Assembly (NCBI GenBank): GCA_964627795.1 | Contig: CAZVLF010000002.1 | Span: 124,001 to 188,000, forward strand | Reading direction: 5' to 3' | Length of the DNA stretch: 64,000 nucleotides | DNA from: CANDYO01 sp964627795 | GTDB taxonomy: Bacteria; Pseudomonadota; Alphaproteobacteria; Rickettsiales; CANDYO01 | Shown here: positions 1 to 7,928 of the stretch, one piece after another | Layout: each line of letters opens with the position of its first letter | Position numbering within the stretch: position 1 is the stretch's first letter | Notes under the pieces: model-generated | The model's input: only the letters and a program-made list of their open reading frames with translations | Told to the model about the DNA's origin: nothing | Databases searched by the model: none | Program-made: the position numbers and the translations under genes

Positions 1-553
1 GATTTTTATCTTCCTGAAACAAATAAGATGTATAGAATATGGAAAAAACAGGCTCAGGAATGGATGAATTTAGAGAATGAAGAATTTATGATGGTTTGTT
101 TAATGGCTGATCTTAATCCGAAAGATGTTATAAAAAAGTGTTTATGTAGAAAAAATGCTTTCTGCCGGTGGTGATATAGATAATGTAGCTTTAGCTGTAG
201 CTCAAGGTGGTCAAACAGAACTATTACAATCTTTAATAATTAGAGGAGCTGAGATTAAAGAAAGCGATATTAAGAATTTAGAAAAATTTATATCAAGTGC
301 TTACTAGACCTGCTAATACTAAAGGACCTTATTGTACTAATAGTGAAGATTTTATAAAAAATGGAGAATGTAAAAAGTGTTTAGAATTGTTAGAGCAATT
401 CAAAAATTTAGAAGAGTTGAAGCATTCACTTATAGATCCTACTAAAGCGACAATATATAACCCTTTTTTGGCTACCATAATGCAACTAAGCTTTTGCATT
501 GGTTAGATAATGAACCCATAGAAACTATTATTGGTAAGATAATCAATAGTTGA
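1..553 (+). pseudogene. Broken ankyrin-type gene, 3' remnant cut by the window edge
   Basis: Coding-like sequence runs to 553 but changes frame at least three times. Frame 1 is open to a TGA at 172-174. An overlapping frame from 155 to 307 gives a 50-residue ankyrin-like stretch (…QTELLQSLIIRGAEI…). A third frame, 297-506, continues with a KCLELLEQFKNLEE segment. A last frame resumes with HNATKLLHWLDNEP and stops at 551-553. Two of the shifts lie close to A or T runs (about 150 and about 470), which fits decay by slippage. The helix-turn-helix pattern and the phrase IIRGAEI suggest ankyrin repeats, but they are too few and too decayed for a firm family call. The 5' end lies outside the window. 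Sequencing error is an alternative, but three shifts in 550 bases make real decay more likely. Confidence 0.6.
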
Positions 554-761
554 TATGCAGCTGAAATATAATTTTTATGTCTATGGAAATTATATTAGAT
601 TTAAAGTTTATATTTGTTGAGGAATTTCAGTTTAAAAAAACATTTAAAGTCTTATAGTTGAAAATATGTAGTGAAATTTGGCTATAAGTTACTATACTAA
701 TATTAGTAAAATGATGTTTACTAAAAAGATTATTTTAATGTTTTTTTAAAAAGGAGAAATT

Positions 762-1151
762 ATGATAAGAATATTGCTTATTGCTATAGCATTAATTACA
801 GTTGGATGTGATAAAACCAATAAAAACTTAGTAAAGAATAGTGATGATCAGCTTGAAAATATGTTGGTTAAAGGTGAAACCACTAAAGATCAAGTTGAAG
901 CTAAATTTGGTAAGCCAAATAAAGTTGAATTTGACAAAAACCACCTTGAGCATTGGGTTTATGTTCATGGTGAAACTTCTTTTAATCCAATAAATTATAT
1001 ACCTGTAACTAAACTTGTTGTTGGTCAAAGAGGTGATATAAGAACCTTTACTATAACTTTTAAGAATGATCTAGTTTATGATGTTATAGCTACAACTAAA
1101 TCGGGGCAAGTCAAAGGTGGCTTAGTAACAAAATCTGATATTGAAAAATAA
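762..1151 (+). CDS. BamE/SmpA-like outer-membrane lipoprotein
   Basis: This is a 129-residue protein with a short lipoprotein signal: a charged N-terminus, a hydrophobic stretch, and Cys16 after Val-Gly, the expected lipidation site. The mature part contains TTKDQVEAKFGKP, the pattern shared by BamE/SmpA/OmlA lipoproteins, in which a helix is followed by a Gly-Lys-Pro turn, and then beta-type sequence (HWVYVHG, TFTITFKNDLV). BamE is a small subunit of the machine that inserts beta-barrel proteins into the outer membrane. Family members are short, so the length fits. The start is supported by an AGGAG about 7 bases upstream, and a hairpin follows the stop. It stands alone between a pseudogene and a convergent sspB. 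It could also be a BamE-fold lipoprotein of another role, since that fold is widespread. Confidence 0.6.
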   Translation: MIRILLIAIALITVGCDKTNKNLVKNSDDQLENMLVKGETTKDQVEAKFGKPNKVEFDKNHLEHWVYVHGETSFNPINYIPVTKLVVGQRGDIRTFTITFKNDLVYDVIATTKSGQVKGGLVTKSDIEK

Positions 1152-1165
1152 ATTAAATTCTCAAG

Positions 1166-1195
1166 TAAGCGCTTTATTTTTAATATAAAGTGCTT
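1166..1195 (+). terminator. Hairpin downstream of the BamE-like gene
   Basis: An 11-bp inverted repeat (TAAGCGCTTTA at 1166-1176 and TAAAGTGCTTA at 1185-1195, with one G-T pair) encloses an 8-base T-rich loop. It lies 15 bases past the stop and is followed by TTTCTTAAATTTTC. This fits an intrinsic terminator with an imperfect U-tract. Confidence 0.55.
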
Positions 1196-1299
1196 ATTTC
1201 TTAAATTTTCTATGCTTTAATAGCTAGAAAACAAAGATCTTTTAACTAAGTAATTTTATACTTTTTCAGATAAAAAATATAAAATCTTAAAAAATATAT

Positions 1300-1809
1300 T
1301 TATAGTCTTTTTTTGTTTTGGAAGTCTAAAGAAATAATATTATCTTTATTTTCTTCTAAAGTCTTTGACGGTTTTGACTTAGGAAAAGCTTCCTTATTTT
1401 CTAAATTTATCTTGGTTAATGGCTTTTGCTCACTAGTTTTTGGATTAAATTCATCAATATGCCTGAATTGAAGTCCAAATTTAACACTTGGGTCAGCAAA
1501 TGCAGTTAGGGCTGCAAAGGGTATTACAATTTTTTCTAACTGTTGATCAAAGCTAAGTACCACGCTGAATCTATCATCCTCAATTTTTAAATCATCAAAC
1601 TGGTGCTGAAGGACAATGGTCATTTCATATGGATATTTATTGACAAGTTTTTCAGAAATTACAACTTCAGGAAATTTAGTTATAAAGGAGATAAAAAAAT
1701 GATGTTCACCTCGATCTTTTGCGTTTGCAAAAATTTCCAGCGATTTTTTTACAATTAAGTGCATTGCGCTATCAACTAAGAGTGTATAATCTATTAAATT
1801 TGTGCTCAT
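1300..1809 (-). CDS. sspB: SspB, ClpXP adaptor for ssrA-tagged proteins (alphaproteobacterial type)
   Basis: The 169-residue protein has the alphaproteobacterial SspB layout. An N-terminal domain of about 115 residues carries the patterns HHFFISFITKFPEV and MTIVLQHQFDDL, and IPFAALTAFADPSVKFGL forms the end of the fold. A polar, lysine-rich tail follows and ends in a short conserved-looking patch (NIISLDFQNKKRL), which in this family is the ClpX-docking module. SspB tethers ssrA-tagged proteins to the ClpXP protease. The gene begins about 20 bases after the 3' part of ssrA on the same strand, so tag RNA and tag adaptor are adjacent and probably co-transcribed. The start ATG at 1809 is the only one near the domain's beginning. 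Confidence 0.85.
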   Translation of the reverse strand: MSTNLIDYTLLVDSAMHLIVKKSLEIFANAKDRGEHHFFISFITKFPEVVISEKLVNKYPYEMTIVLQHQFDDLKIEDDRFSVVLSFDQQLEKIVIPFAALTAFADPSVKFGLQFRHIDEFNPKTSEQKPLTKINLENKEAFPKSKPSKTLEENKDNIISLDFQNKKRL

Positions 1810-1830
1810 TTTATAACCATATTGTTGTTG

Positions 1831-2112
1831 AGTGGGGCTTTCTCTGTTGCCCGGTAAGCCCCCAACCGCTGACTAGTTAAGCAGCTAAAGCCACTCTTTC
1901 ATCACGCAATACGTTATCGTTTGCATTTATTGTTTTTAATCCATACAACATGAAGTTGTAGTCGGAGGAATCATCCCGGACAAAAGCTATTTTTTTATTA
2001 CGCACGTCGATCCTGAATCGCTCCCATAATTGATGATAAACTTGGTGGAAGCGCCGGGTACTGCCCCCGGGTCCGTTTCGCCTATTCTAAACAGTGTTTA
2101 TTGCCATAGTCC
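1831..2112 (-). ncRNA. ssrA: tmRNA (ssrA), circularly permuted two-piece form
   Basis: Read on the minus strand, an acceptor piece comes first: a GGACCCGGGGGCAGTACCC T-arm region ending in CGCTTCC-A-CCA at 2043. An excised spacer of about 17 bases follows. The coding piece then begins with GGGAGCGATTCAGGATCGA at 2025. The two acceptor strands pair over 7 bp with a G-U at the third pair, the alanine identity element. The tag frame at 1924-1877 encodes ANDNVLRDERVALAA and a TAA stop. The C-terminal LAA is the ClpX signal. The final GC-rich hairpin (GGGGCTT/AAGCCCC) ends near 1833. This permuted arrangement is the alphaproteobacterial form. The outer ends are estimated to within about 10 bases. 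tmRNA rescues stalled ribosomes and tags the nascent protein for ClpXP. Confidence 0.95.
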
Positions 2113-2176
2113 ATTAAAGACAAGCAAATTATAATATATTTTCATTTAAATGCAAAGCAAAAAGCTCTTTAAAAAA

Positions 2177-3313
2177 TTAGTTATCCAACTTTAAGGTGAG
2201 CAAATCAATAATAAATTTTTCAGTGGTAAAATGATCTTGTAGTATTTTGTGGGCATTACGTGCTTTTTCATCAGCTCCTAAAGGATGGTCTTTAAGCCAT
2301 TGCACGTGATCATTTATTTGTTTGAAAATTTCTTCAGCTGATTTTGTTTGATCATAATAAAGCACATTATCACCAAAAAATTTTATTACAAAAGGATTCA
2401 TATCAGAAATTGCTACAGCTCCAGAGGAAATAATTTCAAAAATTCTGCTACTTGGTATTCCTGCTTTATTGTGATAATTTGAATGTGCGCATAAGCCTAT
2501 ACCATATTCATTTAATCTTTTTTGTAGCGCTTCAATGCCTTTAGCATCTTCGGCAAATTTTTGATTATCTTCTGCTTCTAATATTAAAAATGGATGCTTA
2601 ATAAAGTACATATAATTTTCAGAAGAAAGTTTCCTTATGGCAGAATAAAGGTTATCAGTTTTTCTTCCCCATAAAGAACCGAATAAAATTAGCCTATCAT
2701 GATTAGAAGTTTTATATTCATTTGCAGGGACTCCCACAATTCCATAATATCGGTTTACTTTCCTTTTTAAAGCTTTGCTTATCCAATCAGGTGAATTATT
2801 AATCAAGTTAATATCAATAAAGTTACTATAGTCGTTCACTTCTGGATAATATTTTTTAACTTTTTTTGTGAAATACTCAGGAGGAATAGAAATATACATT
2901 ATTTTAGGCGAGGGAAGGTCAATATTGGCATGAAAAGACATTGCTAAGTGTAAATCAGGTTTAATATATTTATTCAATATGTATAAAGTTAGCTCGTTAA
3001 GGTAACGAGTGGGAAGAAAAACTTTCATGTCTTGATCATTTATACCAAGAACATAAGTATAATGTCCCATCTTTCTTGCAGCTTTAGAAATCATTATTGC
3101 TTGTTGTTTCTCACCAGGTCTTAGCGGGGTTACAATAGCAATGATTTTTTTATTTTCTCTATCAAAATTAGATTTTAATAAGTCTTTTGGTACTTCTAAA
3201 TCTTCACATAAGCCTATTATAAAGATTATAGTTGAGAAAAAAATATAAGTAACTATTAGGAGTGAGAATAATTTAGCTAAATTTAAGGAGCCTTGCTTTA
3301 TATCGATTTTCAT
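2177..3313 (-). CDS. Membrane-anchored GT-B glycosyltransferase-like protein (CgeB type)
   Basis: The 378-residue protein has one N-terminal membrane segment (about residues 12-35). A Rossmann-like half follows (KKIIAIVTPLRPGEKQQAIMI). The C-terminal half carries the glycosyltransferase signature GIPSSRIFEIISSGAVAISD, which contains the donor-binding E-x(n)-G pattern of GT4/CgeB-like enzymes, with FGSLWGRKTDN before it. It probably transfers a sugar onto an envelope glycan or LPS; the substrate is not readable. Its ATG overlaps the stop of the upstream TraX-like gene (ATGA at 3313-3310), so the two are translationally coupled. The fold call is fairly firm and the substrate is unknown. Signal peptide versus anchor is uncertain, but no cleavage site is obvious. 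Confidence 0.6.
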   Translation of the reverse strand: MKIDIKQGSLNLAKLFSLLIVTYIFFSTIIFIIGLCEDLEVPKDLLKSNFDRENKKIIAIVTPLRPGEKQQAIMISKAARKMGHYTYVLGINDQDMKVFLPTRYLNELTLYILNKYIKPDLHLAMSFHANIDLPSPKIMYISIPPEYFTKKVKKYYPEVNDYSNFIDINLINNSPDWISKALKRKVNRYYGIVGVPANEYKTSNHDRLILFGSLWGRKTDNLYSAIRKLSSENYMYFIKHPFLILEAEDNQKFAEDAKGIEALQKRLNEYGIGLCAHSNYHNKAGIPSSRIFEIISSGAVAISDMNPFVIKFFGDNVLYYDQTKSAEEIFKQINDHVQWLKDHPLGADEKARNAHKILQDHFTTEKFIIDLLTLKLDN

Positions 3314-4068
3314 ATGATAGCCTTACTTATTATCAAGAATAATAACAAATGAATTATATATATGTATAAAGAATAGCGAGAGCAAAAATTTATTATATAT
3401 TTTTGAGGTCCATTAATATTTAAGAATTTGGGTGAAAATTTCCATAAAGAAAAAAATGTTGTAGTTATAATGATAATCACTAAAGTTACATTTATTCCTT
3501 TAAATTTCCAGTACCAGTTAGTTAAAGTAATAATTAATGTAGTAAAAGTTTGAAATTTTAAATTATTGAATTTATTTTTTGAGTTATATCCTAGTAAACT
3601 AATTATAATCCCAAGAGATCCATATTCGATGAAAAGATTAGTAATAAGAAAAGTTAGCATACAAGCGCTACATAATAAAATCCATTCAAAGTTATTAAGC
3701 TCACCTTTTTTATTTACATAATTATTGTAATAATGAAGCGCTAAACGAGATAGAATCATTGTAAATAATATATTTAAAGGAAAAATTTTTCCATTAATAA
3801 TGAAGCGAGAAAATGAGAAAAATATGGCGCAAATAAAAAGCTGTTTATCAAAGTAATTTTCTTTCTTAAAATTATATCCGCAGAAAAAAAACCAAATTAT
3901 AAATGAACTTCTTCCTATAGCTCGGAGTATTTCGTGGTTAGGGTAAAAAAAAACTCCTATATGATCAATAAACATGGTCAAAATAGCCACAAACCTTAAG
4001 AGATCTTGAGAGGAGACCTGCTCAGAAAATCTCTTATAAGGTTGTGTAATTGTATGAAAAAGGTTCAT
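3310..4068 (-). CDS. TraX-like integral membrane acyltransferase
   Basis: Starting at the ATG at 4068 the protein has 252 residues with seven or eight hydrophobic segments. The N-terminal pattern LLRFVAILTMFIDHIGVFF plus LRAIGRSSFIIWFFFCGYN matches the TraX family, which includes the F-pilin N-acetylase and many envelope acyltransferase-like proteins; the Asp-His in IDHIG is the conserved pair. An upstream in-frame extension to 4260 lies entirely inside dcd and is rejected. The ATG is separated from the dcd stop by a single base, and the gene ends in an ATGA overlap with the glycosyltransferase gene, so dcd, this gene and the glycosyltransferase form one coupled transcript. Its target is unknown; modification of a surface glycan is an inference from the neighbour. 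Confidence 0.6.
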   Translation of the reverse strand: MNLFHTITQPYKRFSEQVSSQDLLRFVAILTMFIDHIGVFFYPNHEILRAIGRSSFIIWFFFCGYNFKKENYFDKQLFICAIFFSFSRFIINGKIFPLNILFTMILSRLALHYYNNYVNKKGELNNFEWILLCSACMLTFLITNLFIEYGSLGIIISLLGYNSKNKFNNLKFQTFTTLIITLTNWYWKFKGINVTLVIIIITTTFFSLWKFSPKFLNINGPQKYIINFCSRYSLYIYIIHLLLFLIISKAII

Positions 4069-4069
4069 T

Positions 4070-4636
4070 TTATATTCTTGGAATTGTAACTCCAGTTTGT
4101 CCCATATATTTTCCCTTTCTATCAGCATAGGATGTTTCACAAATTTCATTCGCTTTAAGGAAAATAAACTGACATGCACCTTCGCCTGCATAAATATTAG
4201 CAGGAAGAGGGGTGGTGTTAGAAAATTCAAGGGTGACGTGACCTTCCCATTCTGGCTCAAGAGGTGTCACATTAACTATGATTCCACATCTTGCATAAGT
4301 AGATTTTCCTACACAAATAACTAATACGTCGCGGGGTATCCTAAAATATTCAACAGTTCTTGCTAAAGCAAAACTATTAGGTGGAATGGTACACACTTTA
4401 GTTTTTCTATCAACAAAACTTGTATCAACAAAGTTTTTAGGATCTACAACAGCTGAATTTACATTAGTAAAAATTTTGAATTCATCTGCAACTCTTGCAT
4501 CATAGCCATATGAAGTTACTCCATATGATATAAGTTTTTTATCACCGTCATTTCTTACTTGCTGATCAACAAAAGGCTCAATCATTCCATGTTCTAAAGC
4601 CATTTTTCTGATCCAACTATCTTGCATTACAGACAT
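4070..4636 (-). CDS. dcd: dCTP deaminase
   Basis: The 188-residue protein has the full length of the family. It converts dCTP to dUTP, supplying dTTP synthesis. Visible motifs are ISYGVTSYGYDARV near residue 37, CVGKSTYARCGI with VNVTPLEPEWEGHVTLEFSN around residues 108-140 (catalytic Glu and nucleotide-binding residues), and the C-terminal MGQTGVTIPRI, which closes over the active site. The ATG at 4636 is preceded by AAGGA at a good distance. It is the first gene of a coupled set with the TraX-like and glycosyltransferase genes, which is not an obvious functional grouping. Confidence 0.93.
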   Translation of the reverse strand: MSVMQDSWIRKMALEHGMIEPFVDQQVRNDGDKKLISYGVTSYGYDARVADEFKIFTNVNSAVVDPKNFVDTSFVDRKTKVCTIPPNSFALARTVEYFRIPRDVLVICVGKSTYARCGIIVNVTPLEPEWEGHVTLEFSNTTPLPANIYAGEGACQFIFLKANEICETSYADRKGKYMGQTGVTIPRI

Positions 4637-4815
4637 TTTTTTATCCTTATAATATTCTTATAAATTTTATGATTTTAAAGATTAATCAAATATAAAATTT
4701 ATTCTTGACCAAAATTGATAACCTAATAATTCTATCTAATATTTCCCATAAGTCTATCAATTTTCATATTGAAAAAAATAATGAAAAGGAAACTATAAAA
4801 AAAATCTTATTCTTA

Positions 4816-6159
4816 TTAGTTTTTATTAAATTTAGAAGGTAAGGTAAAAGTAAATTTTGCCCCTCCATCAATATTATTTTCTGCCCAAATTTCTCCATGA
4901 TGCTTATTGACTATTTGTGCGCATAGGCTAAGACCAAGTCCACTTCCTCCTGGTATATGTCTGGTTCTTGCGCTTTGGTAAAATGGTTTAAATATAAGTT
5001 TTAATTCTTCTTCTGGTATTCCTAACCCATCGTCTTCAAGTGAAAAAGTGGTTCTTCTTCTATTGCTGAAGCAACTAACCTTAATAACACTATTATCTTT
5101 AGAAAATTTTATTGCATTGACAAAAAGGTTTCTCAAAACACTTTCCATTGCATTTTCATCAGCTTTAACATAGTTATTTTTTTGAAGATTTAGATTAATT
5201 TTTATATTTTTTTTGCTTATATAAAGCGATTCGCATTCATCAACAATTTTATGGATAATTTTATTTAGATCAATTTCCTTGAAAAATAAAATTATAGTTT
5301 CATTCTGGAATTTAGATGAATCAAGAAGGTTATTCATCAATAAGGTAAGTCTATTAGCATTAATTGATACCTGCTTTGCAATCATAAGCTTTTTAGTATC
5401 ATCAAAGTTATTCCAATTCTCAACTAACCCTTCTGAAAGTGCCGCAAATCCATGAACAGGGGTTCTAATTTCATGGCTTAAATTATTTAAAAAATCTGTT
5501 TTTGAATTTAAAGCCTCTTTTAAATCTTTTGTTCTTGTTTGGATAGTTTGTTCTAAAGAAGCATTAAGCTTGCTTATTTCATTTAAATAATTTTCTTTCT
5601 CTTTTTCTTGCGACTGTTTGCTATAGGAGAAAAAAATACAAACAAGGATTATCCAAGAAATATTGATAATTAAGTTAACTATATCATCGTTATCAACAAT
5701 TATTTTTCCATAAAAAGTAGTGTAAGTAATAACGCCTAAAATACAGCCTGATATGAGTATTATAGCAAAGCTTTTCCAATCAAGAATAATAATTAGTAAA
5801 ATAGTGGCTAAAATAAAGTTAGCTGACCAAGTTGGAGACCCATGATTAACAAGGAACATGAAAACACAAAAAAATGGCAGGCAATATAAAACAGTAAAAT
5901 ACCAATAAAAGGGTAAAAACTTTCTGAATTTTCTAGGGAGTTTATCTTTAACTATTAATAAAGTACATAATAAAGCGGCAAAAATTCTCATAGTAAAGAA
6001 TTCTGTATCTTTTTCATAAAGGTAAGTCCACAACAAATGGAAGATGGGATAATTAACCACTCCAAACCAACCAAAAATTGGCATTAGATGTTCAGAAGAT
6101 ATTGCTTTTTTTCTTATGCTAGATAACAATATATTAATATTATCCACTATTTTTATCAT
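4816..6159 (-). CDS. Membrane sensor histidine kinase (no receiver domain)
   Basis: The 447-residue protein has about six membrane segments in residues 25-180, so it lacks a large periplasmic sensor. A coiled linker follows (185-220) and then a complete kinase core: H-box NLSHEIRTPVHG with His229, N-box NLFVNAIKFS (Asn348), G1 box EDDGLGI (375-381) and G2 box GGSGLGLSL (404-412). It therefore looks catalytically intact and signals from within or near the membrane. There is no receiver domain and no response-regulator gene adjacent. Its C-terminal WAENNxDGG phrase is shared with the degenerate hybrid kinase at 20054-22354, which has a receiver but no phospho-accepting His; the two could belong to one relay. 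Its signal is unknown. Confidence 0.85.
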   Translation of the reverse strand: MIKIVDNINILLSSIRKKAISSEHLMPIFGWFGVVNYPIFHLLWTYLYEKDTEFFTMRIFAALLCTLLIVKDKLPRKFRKFLPFYWYFTVLYCLPFFCVFMFLVNHGSPTWSANFILATILLIIILDWKSFAIILISGCILGVITYTTFYGKIIVDNDDIVNLIINISWIILVCIFFSYSKQSQEKEKENYLNEISKLNASLEQTIQTRTKDLKEALNSKTDFLNNLSHEIRTPVHGFAALSEGLVENWNNFDDTKKLMIAKQVSINANRLTLLMNNLLDSSKFQNETIILFFKEIDLNKIIHKIVDECESLYISKKNIKINLNLQKNNYVKADENAMESVLRNLFVNAIKFSKDNSVIKVSCFSNRRRTTFSLEDDGLGIPEEELKLIFKPFYQSARTRHIPGGSGLGLSLCAQIVNKHHGEIWAENNIDGGAKFTFTLPSKFNKN

Positions 6160-6401
6160 AATTTAGTTAGTAAGTTTGATAATAATAATAGATTTATAGT
6201 TTTTTGTTAACTCTAAATCAAGATAACAAAAATTTTATATATCTATTCTTATAAGTAATTAGGTAATTATAATTTATAATATATATTTAATAGAGCTAAA
6301 TTTACCTAGAAGTTTATTTATTATGAGAAGTCAAATAAAAATGTAATAGTGTAATTTTAGTAACATTTTATTAAATAATATCGAAATATAAAGTTAATTT
6401 G

Positions 6402-6410
6402 TGATATAAT
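6402..6410 (+). promoter_or_regulatory. Candidate extended -10 promoter element
   Basis: TGA-TATAAT matches an extended -10 (TGnTATAAT) about 65 bases before the oxidoreductase start. No good -35 hexamer lies at 17 bases. In DNA this AT-rich the match is only suggestive. The dodecamer AATTTGTGATAT occurs here and again about 23 bases downstream. Confidence 0.3.
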
Positions 6411-6479
6411 GTTGAAATCAATTTGTGATATGTTAAATATATTTAACTAATAAAGTTAATTCTTGGCTGGTGGTTGTTA

Positions 6480-7928
6480 ATGTATTCTGATGTTGTAATA
6501 ATAGGAAATGGTATTCTTGGCTTAAGTACAGCTCTTTCTTTGGTTCTTAAAGATCCTAACTTAAAAATTTCTATCATTGGTAAAGAATGTCGTAATGGCA
6601 GTGCGGGTGTTGCAGCTGGCGCAATGTTAAATTCAATTGGAGAAGTTACAAGCGAAACTTTAAAAAATCCATTTAGTAAAAAGAAACTTGAATTTTGTCT
6701 TGAAGCTTCAAAAAGATGGGATGGCTGGATAGAAATAATAAATAGTGATTTAAGCTTAGAAGAGAAAATCAAAATAGATCAAGGAACTTATATAATTTTA
6801 AACTCTAAATCTGGTAGCTTAGATACTGATAATTTTAATGCTATAATAGAAGCATCAAAAATTTATAAACAAAATTATGAGGAGATCTTACCTTCTCATG
6901 TGAAAGGAATTAACCCTATTGATAATGCAAGACCCCTTAGAGCTTTATATTTACCTGATGAAGGTTCGGTTGATTCAAATATGCTATTTGATGGTTTAGT
7001 AAAAAAACTTAGTAGTTTTAGTAACATAAATTTTATTAATCACCATGTGGTTAAGGTTAATTCTTCTGAATATAATATTGAGTCAGTAGAACTTGATAAT
7101 GGAGAAGTAGTTAGTTCTTCAGGATTTATTTTATGTGCTGGAAGCTATAGCCAAAAATTTATTGATCAATTGCCTCAAATTTCTTCGTTAATTCCTAGAA
7201 TTCTTGCAGGGGTTGGATTATCCGCAATTGTAAGTCAGGTTAGTGAGAATAAAATTAAAAATGTAATCAGAACACCAAACCGCTCAGGAGCATGCGGTTT
7301 GCATGTTTTACCTAGAGTAAATAACCAGCTCTATATTGGAGCAACCAATAACTTAAGTTTTGCTCCTATGACCCAACAAAAACTTGGTTTAACCCAGTTT
7401 TTATTACAATGCGCTATAGATCAGATTGATCAGGATTTATACACAAGTGAGATCATATCTTGGACCGTTGGAAATCGGCCAGTGACTATTGATGCTTTTC
7501 CTTTAATTGGCGAAACTTCCATAAATAATTTATTTATTTTGACTGGTACTTATAGAGATGGTATCCATCAATCTCCTCTTTTAGCAGATATGATATCTGA
7601 TCTTGTATTAAACAATAAAAGCAACTTTGATAATCCATTTAAGCCTGAAAGAGATCTGATTAAAGCTTCAAGCTCAAAAGAACAGTCAATAGATAATGTA
7701 GTTGAGCATTATATAGCTGGGTTTTATGAGCATGATATGAAGCTTGCAAGATTATTTCCTGAAAGAAATTTAAGTTCCATGCTTAAAATTAAATTTGAAG
7801 AAATCTATAATCAACTTGGTACGAATTATCCTATGTGCCCTGATCTTCTATTCTTATTTGAGTTAAGCGATTCAAATCAAGAGAATATAAATTTTTTCAG
7901 AGAATATTTTAAGAACAGGAATTGTTAG
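6480..7928 (+). CDS. FAD-dependent amino-acid/amine oxidoreductase (DAO family)
   Basis: From the ATG at 6480 the protein has 482 residues. A TTG two codons upstream is also open, but the ATG is the natural start. The N-terminal VVIIGNGILGLSTALSL is a Rossmann FAD-binding motif (GxGxxG). RPVTIDAFPLIGE and FILTGTYRDGIHQSPLLA near residues 335-375 are the C-terminal FAD-contacting region of DAO/ThiO-type oxidases, which oxidise secondary or primary amines such as glycine or sarcosine. About 90 further residues after the DAO core have no recognised motif. No thiamine genes are adjacent, so glycine oxidase is not favoured over other amine substrates. Its last 20 bases overlap the end of the convergent amidase gene. 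Confidence 0.7.
   Translation: MYSDVVIIGNGILGLSTALSLVLKDPNLKISIIGKECRNGSAGVAAGAMLNSIGEVTSETLKNPFSKKKLEFCLEASKRWDGWIEIINSDLSLEEKIKIDQGTYIILNSKSGSLDTDNFNAIIEASKIYKQNYEEILPSHVKGINPIDNARPLRALYLPDEGSVDSNMLFDGLVKKLSSFSNINFINHHVVKVNSSEYNIESVELDNGEVVSSSGFILCAGSYSQKFIDQLPQISSLIPRILAGVGLSAIVSQVSENKIKNVIRTPNRSGACGLHVLPRVNNQLYIGATNNLSFAPMTQQKLGLTQFLLQCAIDQIDQDLYTSEIISWTVGNRPVTIDAFPLIGETSINNLFILTGTYRDGIHQSPLLADMISDLVLNNKSNFDNPFKPERDLIKASSSKEQSIDNVVEHYIAGFYEHDMKLARLFPERNLSSMLKIKFEEIYNQLGTNYPMCPDLLFLFELSDSNQENINFFREYFKNRNC

Noticed and set aside
4069..4260. N-terminal extension of the TraX-like gene into dcd
   Set aside because: The extension lies wholly inside dcd in another frame, and the ATG at 4068 gives the family N-terminus one base after the dcd stop.
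6431..6444. TGTTAAATATATT shared with the virB8 upstream region near 53774
   Set aside because: Thirteen bases of low-complexity A/T shared between two intergenic regions is expected by chance at this base composition.
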